In this document: one piece after another, positions 18,144 to 26,156 of the stretch
Layout: the number at the start of each line of letters is the position of its first letter
How positions within the stretch are numbered: the first letter of the stretch is position 1
NCBI GenBank assembly: GCA_030653935.1
Contig: JAURYL010000048.1
Span: 20,609 to 84,608, forward strand
From: Pseudomonadota bacterium
Lineage (GTDB): Bacteria > Pseudomonadota > Gammaproteobacteria > Burkholderiales > Thiobacillaceae
Direction: 5' to 3'
DNA length: 64,000 nucleotides
Position numbers and translations under genes: made by a program
The notes under the pieces: model-generated
The model's input: only the letters and a program-made list of their open reading frames with translations
Database searches by the model: none
What the model was told of the DNA's origin: nothing

Positions 18144-19648
18144 TGACCGAACTGTTCTGGCACCAACACACGAGCTGGCCGCTGCTGGCGACCTTGCAAA
18201 TACTGCCGCTGGCGGGCGCGGTGCTGTTGCTGCGGCTGGGCGAGACGGTCACAGCAACGGTGCTGGGGCGGTTCATCGCCGGCGTCGAACTGCTGCTGGC
18301 CATCCTGCTCTATCGCCAGTTCGACGCCCACAACGCGGCTTTTCAGTTCGCCGAGCGGGTCGATCTGCTCGGGCCGCTGTCGTACCACGCCGGCGCCGAC
18401 GGCGTGACCGTGCTGTTCGTGTTGCTCGGCGCCTTCATCACCTTTCTCGTCACCCTCTACAGCACGGTGCGCGGGCTCGGCGAGGAGACGCGCCTGCTCG
18501 CTGTGATCCTGGCGGTGGAAGGCGTGATGATGTCCCTGCTGACCACCTTCAATCTGCTCTGGTTCGTGCTGATTTCCGCCGCGGAACTGATGCTGGTGGC
18601 CCATCTGATCGGACGCTGGTCGGTCTCGCCGGAGAAGGAAACGGCAGTCTCCAGCTTCTACCAGTTTCAGGGGATCGGTCTCGCCATGCTGCTGACCGGT
18701 GTGCTCATCCTCGGCTGGACCCACCACGACCTGACCGGCGCGGCCTGGACCTTCGACTTGCTCGATCTGGCCGGGCAGCCGGTGCCTCTGGAGCTGGGCG
18801 CGGTGTGTTTCTTCCTGCTGTTCTACGGCTTCGGCGTGCGCACGCCGATCTTTCCCCTGCACGGCTGGCTGCCGACGGTGGCGCAGCACGGCAACGTCGC
18901 CATCGCTCCGGCCCTGTTGCTGGGCGTGAAGGTGGGCATCTACGGCATGGTGCGTTTCGTGTTGCCGCTGTTGCCGACGGCGGCGGAAGCCTGGGCCCCC
19001 TACGTGGTCGGTTTCGCCGCCGCCGGGGTGTTCTACGCCGCGCTGCTCGCCTTCCAGCAGACCAATCTGCGTCGTCTCATGGCCTTCGCGGTGGTCAGCC
19101 ATACCTCGCTGGTGATCATCGGCCTGTTCGCCCTCGACCATGTCGCGTTGCAGGGCGCGTTGCTGATGGCGGCGAATTTCGGGCTCGCCGCCACCGCCAT
19201 GATGCTGATGACCGGCCTCGTCTATCGCCGGACCCGCAGTGCCCGCCTGGAAAAACTCGGCGGCCTGTTCGACCGCATTCCGATGATCGGCCTGACCTAT
19301 TTCGTCGCCGGCCTGGCCATCGTCGGCATGCCCGGAACGCCCGGCTTCGACGCCGCCCACCTGGTGCTGGAAGCCGCCATCCATCGCTTCGGCGCCCTGC
19401 CCACGGTGGGCGCCGCGCTCGGTAACGTCGCCGCCGCCGGCTTCCTGCTCTGGGCCTTTCAGCGCGCCTTCCTGGCGCCGGCGCCGGCCGGACGCGGCGG
19501 CGCAATAGAACGCGCGACCAGCATGGAATGGTTCATCGCCGCGACGCTGCTGCTGGTGATGCTCGCCGCCGGCTTCCACATGTCGCCCTGGCTGGATCTG
19601 GTGGAAACCCCGATGAAGGCCCTGGCCGCGAGGTTCGGCCATGTTTGA
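18143..19648 (+). CDS. NuoM-like membrane subunit (third of four)
   Basis: 501 residues, highly hydrophobic. The core GFGVRTPIFPLHGWLPTVAQ has Arg where NuoM usually has Lys; a Lys is retained in LLLGVKVGIYG, and an Ala-Glu-Leu pair lies where the helix-5 Glu is expected (SAAELMLVAHLIG). It is therefore a diverged proton-translocation subunit. ATG 18143 overlaps the dabB stop (ATGA). A related arrangement, one DabA with several antiporter-like proteins, implies a multi-subunit membrane arm; the stoichiometry is inference. Confidence 0.78.
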   Translation: MTELFWHQHTSWPLLATLQILPLAGAVLLLRLGETVTATVLGRFIAGVELLLAILLYRQFDAHNAAFQFAERVDLLGPLSYHAGADGVTVLFVLLGAFITFLVTLYSTVRGLGEETRLLAVILAVEGVMMSLLTTFNLLWFVLISAAELMLVAHLIGRWSVSPEKETAVSSFYQFQGIGLAMLLTGVLILGWTHHDLTGAAWTFDLLDLAGQPVPLELGAVCFFLLFYGFGVRTPIFPLHGWLPTVAQHGNVAIAPALLLGVKVGIYGMVRFVLPLLPTAAEAWAPYVVGFAAAGVFYAALLAFQQTNLRRLMAFAVVSHTSLVIIGLFALDHVALQGALLMAANFGLAATAMMLMTGLVYRRTRSARLEKLGGLFDRIPMIGLTYFVAGLAIVGMPGTPGFDAAHLVLEAAIHRFGALPTVGAALGNVAAAGFLLWAFQRAFLAPAPAGRGGAIERATSMEWFIAATLLLVMLAAGFHMSPWLDLVETPMKALAARFGHV

Positions 19649-19657
19649 GCTTGTTTG

Positions 19658-19719
19658 CCGGTGGGGACGCCAGCGCTACAGCGAACGCGCCCAGGTAGCG
19701 CAGGCGTCCCCGCCTGCCC
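19658..19719. repeat. Palindromic repeat, family A variant
   Basis: Inverted arms GGTGGGGACGCCAGCGCTAC and GTAGCGCAGGCGTCCCCGCC, the GTAGCGC ends facing inward rather than outward. It sits in the 98-base gap between two NuoM-like genes of the dab cluster. Confidence 0.65.
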
Positions 19720-19746
19720 GTTCTTCTGATTGCCGTTAAGCAGAGC

Positions 19747-21210
19747 ATGGCTTCCCTCTCCTCCCTCCTCCTCCTCTACCCAGTCGCCGCCGCCCTGATC
19801 TGGCTGGTGCCGCGCGCCGTATCCGCGCGCGTCGTGGCGCTGGCGGCCAACGGCGTCGGCCTGGTGCTCGCCCTGTTGCTGCTCATCGCCTTCGACCCGA
19901 CCCAGTCCGGCTTCCAGTTGCTCGAACGCAGCGCCTGGATACCCAGCCTCAACATCGATTACGCGGTTGGTGTGGACGGCATTTCCGTGCTGTTCCTGCC
20001 CGCCACCGCCTTGCTTTTCCTGGGCGTCAATCTGGCCTCCTGGAACACTACACGCGAGTTGCCGCGCCTCTACCACAGCCTGCTGCTGTTGCAGGCCGGG
20101 GCGACCCTGGGCGTGTTCTGCGCGGTGGACACCATGCTGTTCTTCCTGTTCTGGGAACTCTCGCTGGTGCCGTTCTACTTCCTGGTCAGTCTCTGGGGGA
20201 TTGGGCCGCACCGGGGCTACGCCGCCACCAAGTACACCCTGATCATGTTCGCCGGCGGCGTGCCGTTGCTGTTCGGCTTTCTGCTGCTGGCTTTCAACCA
20301 TGCCGCCCTCAGCGGCGGCCTTTCCTTCGATCTGGCGACCCTGCTCGCCACGCCCTTGCCCGACCGCCTGGAATGGATCGTGTTCCTGCTGCTGTTCCTC
20401 GGCTTCGCGGTGAAGACGCCGGTTTTCCCGCTGCACACCTGGCTGCCACTGCTTTCGATGGAAGGCCCGGTGGCGGTGGTGGCGTTGCTCACCAGTCTCA
20501 AGCTGGGCGCCTACGGGCTGATCCGCTTCGCCGTGCCGCTGGCGCCGGACGCCGCGCAGCACCTGCACTGGCTGCTCGCCGGCCTTGGCGCCTTCGGCCT
20601 GCTCTATGGCGCGGTCACGGCGCTGGTGCAGACCAACCTGCGCGCCATGCTCGCCTACGCCAGTATTTCCCACGTCGGCCTGGTCCTGCTCGGTATCGCC
20701 TCGTTCAACCTGCAAGGCGTGCAGGGCGCGGTGTTGCAACTGCTCAACTTCACCCTGGTCGCCGGCGGCCTGTTCCTGATCACCGGCTTCATGCAACACC
20801 GACTCGGCTCCACCGACCTGCTCTCCCTCGGCGGCGCCGCGAAAACCATGCCGCTGCTGGCCAGTTTTTTCCTGTTCTTCGGCCTCGCCAGCATGGGCGT
20901 GCCGGGCACCAGCGGCTTCCCGGCGGAACTGCTGATCCTGGTTTCCGCCATCCAGACCCACACCGGTGCCGGCCTCGCCGCCCTGTTCGCGATGGTGGTC
21001 GGCGCAGGCTATTTCATCAATCTCTACCGCCGCGCCTTCCTCGGCCCGGTGACCAACCCCGGCGTGGCCACCGCCGAGGACCTGCGCCCGCGCGAACTCG
21101 GCCTGCTGCTGGCCTTCGCCCTCCTGATCCTGGGGTTCGGCCTGTTCCCGGCGCCGCTGCTGGATGTCATCCGCCCGGCGGCGGAGGTGTGGGCGGGGCG
21201 GTTCAGGTAG
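19747..21210 (+). CDS. NuoM-like membrane subunit (fourth of four)
   Basis: 487 residues, about 14 membrane helices. Closest of the set to bona fide NuoM: FFLFWELSLVPFYFLVSLWG has the conserved Glu, and LGFAVKTPVFPLHTWLPLLS the conserved Lys, with SLKLGAYGLIRF after it. It follows a short gap filled by a repeat and ends 11 bases before the convergent carbonic-anhydrase-like gene. No other complex I genes are present, so it is assigned to the dab cluster. Confidence 0.8.
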   Translation: MASLSSLLLLYPVAAALIWLVPRAVSARVVALAANGVGLVLALLLLIAFDPTQSGFQLLERSAWIPSLNIDYAVGVDGISVLFLPATALLFLGVNLASWNTTRELPRLYHSLLLLQAGATLGVFCAVDTMLFFLFWELSLVPFYFLVSLWGIGPHRGYAATKYTLIMFAGGVPLLFGFLLLAFNHAALSGGLSFDLATLLATPLPDRLEWIVFLLLFLGFAVKTPVFPLHTWLPLLSMEGPVAVVALLTSLKLGAYGLIRFAVPLAPDAAQHLHWLLAGLGAFGLLYGAVTALVQTNLRAMLAYASISHVGLVLLGIASFNLQGVQGAVLQLLNFTLVAGGLFLITGFMQHRLGSTDLLSLGGAAKTMPLLASFFLFFGLASMGVPGTSGFPAELLILVSAIQTHTGAGLAALFAMVVGAGYFINLYRRAFLGPVTNPGVATAEDLRPRELGLLLAFALLILGFGLFPAPLLDVIRPAAEVWAGRFR

Positions 21211-21221
21211 GCTTGAACCGC

Positions 21222-22274
21222 CTATATAACTTCCAGTCGCCGGGAGTTCCAGTCGAGCAGGGCGGTGCGCACGTGCATCTTTTTCGCCAGTTCGGGGCTT
21301 TGGCGCGTGATTTCCTCGGCCGCGAATTGCGTCAGGAAGCGCGCCTTGAGTTGCGCGCGCGCGCGGTCGACGCCGATTTCCTCAAAGGGTGAAGAGGCGA
21401 GCAGGAGAAAGCCGTCCTCCGGGATGCGGCCTTTTCGCATATTGGATTCGATGATGCTGGCGGCCCTGCGGATGGGGTCGGCCAGGTTCGGGCTGTAGGG
21501 GCCGATGATCAGGGCCAGGTTGGGCATGTGCAGGAAGTCGAAGCCGCGGCCGACGCAGACGATCCATTCCCGGTGTTCGATGTTGAGTTCGCGCGAGGTC
21601 TTGCGCAGGTCGGCGATGTGTTCGAGATTGCCGAGCAGCAGCGGGAGCAGGTCGGCGCGCACCTGGGCCGGCATGTCCGGGAACAGGCTGGTGAGTCGTT
21701 GCGTAAGTTGTGGCACCGCCTCCGGTTTGAGTTCCGCCAGATTGAGGACGCCACCGCCGACGCCGTGCAGTACGAGGGCGTCTTCGTCGGTTTCGAAGCC
21801 ACACACCAGCGGGTAGACCGTGTCATGGCCGATGCCGAAGGTGTGTTCCACCTGGGCGCGAATTTCCCGGGTATGCGCGCGCGCGGCCTCGGTGTCGTAG
21901 TTGAAACCGGCGCAGCCGCGCTTCGGGTCTCCCTTGGAATAGTGATAGGTGATCAGCACCAGCGCCCGGCGGCCGGCGTGCACCACCTGCTGGATGTGAT
22001 GGGCGAACACTTCGCCGAGATGTGGCCAGCCCAGGTTGAACATACCGCCGAGGTTGCGGAATGGCTGGATGATGCCGGTGGGCGTCTTGGTGGTGATCGG
22101 AATGTTGATGCGGCCATCCATGCACTTGAGCGCGAGGATGGCGGTGGGGTGCATGGCCAGATAGCGCTGGCGGGCGAGCCAGGTTTCCGGGCTGCTAAAG
22201 GATTCCGCGTGCTGCGCGGCGATCTCGAACACCCATTCGATGCGGTTTTCAATGGGTTGGCTGTGGATGTCCAT
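21222..22274 (-). CDS. CsoSCA-like beta-carbonic anhydrase homologue
   Basis: 350 residues. Cys51-x-Asp53-x-Arg55 (CMDGR), His111 and Cys121 reproduce the zinc and dyad residues of beta-carbonic anhydrases. The 9-residue gap between His and the second Cys is like carboxysomal CsoSCA (10 residues) and unlike ordinary beta enzymes (two). It lacks the long N-terminal shell-targeting domain of CsoSCA, and no carboxysome genes are in the window. It converges on the dab cluster with only 11 bases between stops. Expected reaction: CO2/bicarbonate interconversion. If active, cytoplasmic location would be at odds with carbon accumulation, so it may have another partner or role. Confidence 0.65.
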   Translation of the reverse strand: MDIHSQPIENRIEWVFEIAAQHAESFSSPETWLARQRYLAMHPTAILALKCMDGRINIPITTKTPTGIIQPFRNLGGMFNLGWPHLGEVFAHHIQQVVHAGRRALVLITYHYSKGDPKRGCAGFNYDTEAARAHTREIRAQVEHTFGIGHDTVYPLVCGFETDEDALVLHGVGGGVLNLAELKPEAVPQLTQRLTSLFPDMPAQVRADLLPLLLGNLEHIADLRKTSRELNIEHREWIVCVGRGFDFLHMPNLALIIGPYSPNLADPIRRAASIIESNMRKGRIPEDGFLLLASSPFEEIGVDRARAQLKARFLTQFAAEEITRQSPELAKKMHVRTALLDWNSRRLEVI

Positions 22275-22445
22275 GCTTCATGACTCGGGGCGGTTGGTAG
22301 TGGTTCCGACGATGCCGAAGGCCTGTGCCGGCGTCAATCGGAAAGTCCATGATATTCACCGGGTTTTGTCGTGATTCCCTAAGCCGCCGCTTTTCCGGCG
22401 CCTGCCCTACAATCGCCGCGTCAACGCAATAACGAGGGGTGCAGC

Positions 22446-23003
22446 ATGGGATTGCCACAATGTCAGGTCGTCATGACCACACAGGATTTCATCGAGTGGG
22501 AAAACATGCAGCCGGACAAGCACGAGTTCGTCGCCGGCGAGGTGTTCGCGATGACTGGCGCGCGCCGCGTGCATGTCACCGTATCCGGAAATTGCTTCGC
22601 CGGTCTCAAGGCGCATCTGCGCGGCGGCCCCTGCCGCGCCTTCATGCTGGACATGAAGCTGGCGGTGCGGACCGCCGATGCGGTGTTCTATCCCGACATC
22701 CTGGTCACTTGTCATCCGGACGATCTCAAGGCCGATCTGGCGATGGCGCATCCCAAGGTCATCATCGAAGTGCTGTCCGAGAGCACCGCCGCTTACGACC
22801 GTGGCGGCAAGTTCGCCATGTACCGGCAACTGGACAGCCTGGAGGAATATGTCCTGATCGACCCGGATACGCGCCGCGTCGATGTGTTCCGTCGCCAGGC
22901 GTCGGGTGACTGGTTGCTGATGGCGAGCGAGAGCGAACAAGGCCTGATCCTGAAAAGCATTGATTTCGCTGTTGGTCTGGATGTGGTCTTCGAGGATGTC
23001 TGA
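22446..23003 (+). CDS. Uma2-family (DUF820) putative PD-(D/E)xK nuclease-fold protein
   Basis: 185 residues. Typical family features: FIEWENMQPDKHEFVAGEVFAM at the N-terminus, a central VFYPDILVTC (catalytic Asp) and the EVLSESTAAYDRGGKFAMYR block. Uma2 proteins have a restriction-endonuclease fold, but their biological role is unclear. A GAGGGG lies 7 bases before ATG 22446. The next gene, coaBC, begins 1 base after its stop, which probably reflects compact packing rather than shared function. Confidence 0.8.
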   Translation: MGLPQCQVVMTTQDFIEWENMQPDKHEFVAGEVFAMTGARRVHVTVSGNCFAGLKAHLRGGPCRAFMLDMKLAVRTADAVFYPDILVTCHPDDLKADLAMAHPKVIIEVLSESTAAYDRGGKFAMYRQLDSLEEYVLIDPDTRRVDVFRRQASGDWLLMASESEQGLILKSIDFAVGLDVVFEDV

Positions 23004-23004
23004 G

Positions 23005-24192
23005 ATGAAGCTCAAACGCATCGTATTGGGTGTGACCGGCGGTGTCGCTGCCTACAAGGCGGCGGAGCTGGCGCGCCTGCTGGTCAAGAGCGACATTGAC
23101 GTGCAGGTGGTGATGAGCGCGGCGGCGCGGCATTTTGTCGGCGCCGCAACCTTTCAGGCGATCACCGGCCACCCGGTATTCAGCGACCTCTGGGACGAGC
23201 GCGTGGACAACGGCATGGCCCATATCGACCTCACCCGTGGCGCCGATGCCATCCTGGTGGCGCCAGCCTCCGCCGACTTCCTGGCGAAACTGGTGCAGGG
23301 ACGCGCCGACGATCTGCTCTCCACCCTCTGTCTGGCGCGCGACTGCCCCTTGCTGGTGGCGCCGGCGATGAACCGGCAGATGTGGGAAGCGCCGGCGACC
23401 CAGCGCAATGTTGCCCAGCTCGCGGTCGATGGCGTCAGCGTGCTGGGGCCGGACAGCGGCGAGCAGGCCTGCGGTGAAATCGGCTTCGGCCGCATGCTGG
23501 AGCCGGAGTCCTTGCTCGAATCACTGGAGGCGCGCTTCCAGCCGAAGCGTCTCGCCGGCCTCAAGGTGCTGATTACCGCCGGTCCCACCTTCGAGGCCAT
23601 CGACGCCGTGCGCGGCATCACCAACCCCAGTTCCGGCAAGATGGGTTACGCGGTGGCGCGAGCCGCCATCGAGGCCGGCGCCGAGGTCACGCTGATTTCC
23701 GGTCGCGTCTGTCTGCCTCCCCCGCGCGAGGCGCGGCTGCTGCCGGTGCTGAGCGCGCAGGAGATGCTGGCGGCGGTGGAGTCGGTGGTAGACGCGGCCG
23801 ACATCTTTATTTCCGTGGCCGCCGTCGCCGACTATTACGTGCTCAACCCGAGCGAGCAGAAGATCAAGAAGGACGCCCACATCCTCACCCTGGAACTGGC
23901 GCCCAACCCGGACATCCTCGCCAGTATCAGCAGCCGCGAGAAACCACCGTTCTGCGTCGGCTTCGCCGCCGAAAGCGAGAACATCGAGGAATACGCGGAA
24001 CTGAAACGTCGCCGTAAACATCTGCCCCTGATCGTCGCCAACGACGTGAAAGAGTCAGTGGGCAGCGACAGCGTGCAACTCATCCTGCTCGACGAAGCCG
24101 GCCGCCATGTGCTTGAAAAGGCCGACAAACAGACCCAGGCGCGGCTGCTGCTGGCGCATATCGCCGAGCTCTACAACACGCGCTATCAGTGA
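23005..24192 (+). CDS. coaBC: Bifunctional phosphopantothenoylcysteine decarboxylase / phosphopantothenate-cysteine ligase
   Basis: 395 residues. The N-terminal CoaC flavoprotein domain (about 1-190) shows GVTGGVAAYKAAEL, the active-site PAMNRQMWE and the catalytic Cys in ACGEIGFGRMLEPE. The C-terminal CoaB domain has ITNPSSGKMGYAVARAA, the CTP/substrate loop. It joins cysteine to 4'-phosphopantothenate and decarboxylates the product, two steps of coenzyme A synthesis in the cytoplasm. ATG 23005 matches the usual MKLKRIVLGVTGG start; ATG 22996 is possible. In many proteobacteria dut follows; here it does not. Confidence 0.95.
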   Translation: MKLKRIVLGVTGGVAAYKAAELARLLVKSDIDVQVVMSAAARHFVGAATFQAITGHPVFSDLWDERVDNGMAHIDLTRGADAILVAPASADFLAKLVQGRADDLLSTLCLARDCPLLVAPAMNRQMWEAPATQRNVAQLAVDGVSVLGPDSGEQACGEIGFGRMLEPESLLESLEARFQPKRLAGLKVLITAGPTFEAIDAVRGITNPSSGKMGYAVARAAIEAGAEVTLISGRVCLPPPREARLLPVLSAQEMLAAVESVVDAADIFISVAAVADYYVLNPSEQKIKKDAHILTLELAPNPDILASISSREKPPFCVGFAAESENIEEYAELKRRRKHLPLIVANDVKESVGSDSVQLILLDEAGRHVLEKADKQTQARLLLAHIAELYNTRYQ

Positions 24193-24249
24193 AGGGCGGA
24201 TGGCCGCGCCGGCTTTTAGGGGCTGCGGCGCGCCCTAACCGGACGCGGG

Positions 24250-24341
24250 GTGTGGTTGGCGTAGGGTAGGGGTTTCAACATCAAGCACGGCGAACCGCAC
24301 CCGTGCTTGATGCGGTTCGCTGCGCTCACCACATCCTACGA
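24250..24341. repeat. Dispersed repeat, family E (ACCACATCCTACG type)
   Basis: Contains GTGCTTGATGCGGTTCGC followed by TGCGCTCACCACATCCTACG, with a partial inverted copy upstream (TCAAGCACGGCGAACCGCAC). A degenerate copy occurs at 34407-34452. It fills the gap between coaBC and the ankyrin gene. Confidence 0.6.
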
Positions 24342-24351
24342 ACTACTGGAT

Positions 24352-24939
24352 TCAATGCGGGCGCGGCATGAAGGTGACCACTTTCGCACCATCCTGAGGC
24401 GGGCCCTTGCGCGCGCCAGTGGCGCAGCCGCCCCCTTCTGTGTCCATGACCAGGCCTTCCGCTTCGTAGAGCAGATTGATGACGTCCACGTAGAAGCGTT
24501 CCTTGGCCATCATCAGGGCCGTGATGCCGCCTTCATTGGGGGCCTTCACATCGGCGCCGGCCGCGAGCAGCGCGGCGCAGACTGCCGCTTCACCCCCGCC
24601 GGCGGCCAGCATCAGCGGCGTGAGGCCAAAGAAGATGCGGGCGTTGACGTCGCCGCCGGCGTCGATCAGCGCCTGCACCACGGGGGCGAAGCCGCAATCG
24701 AGTTCATGGTTGTAGGCGGCCTTGAACATCGGCGTCCAGCCATTGGCATCCTTGGCGTTGGCGTCGGCGCCCGCTTCGATGAGCGCGTTGACGACATCGA
24801 GATGGCCTTGCAGGGCGGCGATATGCAGGGCGGTGGCGCCGGCTTCGTCGGCTTCGTTGGGGTTGGCGCCGGCGGCGAGAAGGCCGCGAATTTGTTCGCT
24901 GTCGCCGGCAAGGGCGGCTGCGTGAATGGCTGCGGACAT
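24352..24939 (-). CDS. Ankyrin-repeat protein
   Basis: 195 residues with about four ankyrin repeats (for example GATALHIAALQGHLDVVNAL and GLTPLMLAAGGGEAAVCAAL). No signal peptide and no catalytic domain, so it is likely a cytoplasmic binding protein. It is last in a minus-strand group (lipoprotein, ubiD, two cNMP-rhodanese proteins) but has its own TATAAT and dyad just upstream, so it may also be transcribed separately. Partner unknown. Confidence 0.85.
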   Translation of the reverse strand: MSAAIHAAALAGDSEQIRGLLAAGANPNEADEAGATALHIAALQGHLDVVNALIEAGADANAKDANGWTPMFKAAYNHELDCGFAPVVQALIDAGGDVNARIFFGLTPLMLAAGGGEAAVCAALLAAGADVKAPNEGGITALMMAKERFYVDVINLLYEAEGLVMDTEGGGCATGARKGPPQDGAKVVTFMPRPH

Positions 24940-24959
24940 GATGCGATCTCCGTGTAATT

Positions 24960-24976
24960 AATACCCGAGTATTATA
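24960..24976 (-). promoter_or_regulatory. Candidate -10 box with overlapping dyad before the ankyrin gene
   Basis: A TATAAT lies on the minus strand at 24976-24971, overlapped by the perfect dyad AATAC-CCGA-GTATT (24960-24973). There is no good -35 at the expected distance. The arrangement suits a repressor site or an activator-dependent promoter. Confidence 0.4.
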
Positions 24977-24977
24977 A

Positions 24978-26024
24978 TCAACTAATGGTCGCCGGGTTGA
25001 AAATATTCATCGCTTCGAGGCCGCCGGTGAGAACGTGCGCATCGAAACCACGTTGTGCCAGGAGGAAGGCGGCGGTGCTGCCGCGGCTGCCGGTCTGGCA
25101 AAAAAGAATGTAGGGACGCGAGGGATCCAGCGCCTTGGCGCGCAGGCGCAGCAGGTAGAGCGGCAGGTTGAGGCTGCCCTTGAGGCTGCCCTGTTTGTAT
25201 TCATCTTCCATGCGCACGTCGAGCAGCACGGCGCCGCGCCAGCGCACCATCGCGGCGGCCTCATCCGCGGTCACCTGGTGCACCAGCGGTTCTTGCAACT
25301 GGGTGCGGAAGTAGTCGGCGGCAAGGCGCATGAGCAGGCCGTTGCCGAGCATGGTCACCGTGGCGTTGCGCGGTTCGCCGGATATCAGCGCGTCTTCGCC
25401 GAAGCCCTGGCCTGGCGCCAGGCGCGCCAGCACCACCGACTTGCCGCTTTGGGTGGTTCGGGTGACCTGGGCTTCGCCCTCGCGGATCAGGTAGTAGTAA
25501 TCGCCCGCCTCGCCCTGGCGGATCACGGTCTGCCCGGCCGTGACCGGAACCGCTTCGAAACGGCCGAACAGGGCATGCAGGTTGGCGGGCGGGACGCGGT
25601 TGAAGGAGGGGTTGCGCAGCAGGTCGAACAACCAGCTCGGATCGTCCCCCTCGAACTCGGTGACTTCGTAGGAGGTGGCCTGGTCGCGCGCCACCAGCGC
25701 ATCCAGGGCGTCGTCGCTGTAGGTCAGCAACTCGCAGGGGGTGCGCGCCACACAGGTATAAAGGCGCGGTTTGAGGCGGGCGAGCGGGTGGCGCGCGGCA
25801 TCACCGCCGGCGCGAATGATCAGGGGTGGGGCGTCGCCTTCCTCGGCATCCAGCGCGACTTCCCCGGCCAGCAGGTAATAACTCTCGTGATCTTCTTCGC
25901 CACGGCTGAACAAGGTCTGGCCCTGCTCCAGGCGCAGCAGGCGGGCCTGCTGCACGGCCAGTTGCAGGGCTTCCTCGGAAAGTCCGTTGAAGGGGACGAG
26001 TTGAGCGAGTTGCGAGGCTTGCAT
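24978..26024 (-). CDS. cNMP-binding/rhodanese protein (second paralogue)
   Basis: 348 residues. Two cyclic-nucleotide-binding-type domains (about 1-110, degenerate, and about 145-255, with GEDALISGEPRNATV resembling the phosphate-binding cassette), then a rhodanese domain (about 262-348) with candidate active-site Cys309 in FCQTGSRGS. No helix-turn-helix, so it is a sensor-enzyme rather than a Crp regulator. It shares its architecture, length and Cys position with the gene just upstream (26157-27203). Sulfur transfer or redox sensing controlled by a nucleotide ligand is a reasonable guess; ligand and substrate are unknown. Confidence 0.8.
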   Translation of the reverse strand: MQASQLAQLVPFNGLSEEALQLAVQQARLLRLEQGQTLFSRGEEDHESYYLLAGEVALDAEEGDAPPLIIRAGGDAARHPLARLKPRLYTCVARTPCELLTYSDDALDALVARDQATSYEVTEFEGDDPSWLFDLLRNPSFNRVPPANLHALFGRFEAVPVTAGQTVIRQGEAGDYYYLIREGEAQVTRTTQSGKSVVLARLAPGQGFGEDALISGEPRNATVTMLGNGLLMRLAADYFRTQLQEPLVHQVTADEAAAMVRWRGAVLLDVRMEDEYKQGSLKGSLNLPLYLLRLRAKALDPSRPYILFCQTGSRGSTAAFLLAQRGFDAHVLTGGLEAMNIFNPATIS

Positions 26025-26156
26025 GTCGTGTAACCGTGTCCAGTCGGCGGCCGCGTGTTCACGCCATGGCGATCCTTCCAGGCCGTTGTTTTTAGTTAGA
26101 GGGGGTATGTGGATTCTGCCCGATTCTCGGGTGTGTTGGCATCCAGCGGGCCAATC

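Noticed and set aside
18098..20961. Two long minus-strand frames opposite the NuoM-like genes
   Set aside because: Same antisense artefact; Gln/Glu/His-rich with no recognisable domain.
9581..21210. A partial NADH dehydrogenase (complex I) operon
   Set aside because: Four NuoL/NuoM-type genes are present, but no NuoA-K peripheral or small membrane subunits, and DabA sits among them.
21222..22274. Carboxysome locus
   Set aside because: Only a CsoSCA-like protein is present; no shell proteins, CsoS2 or Rubisco genes are in the window.
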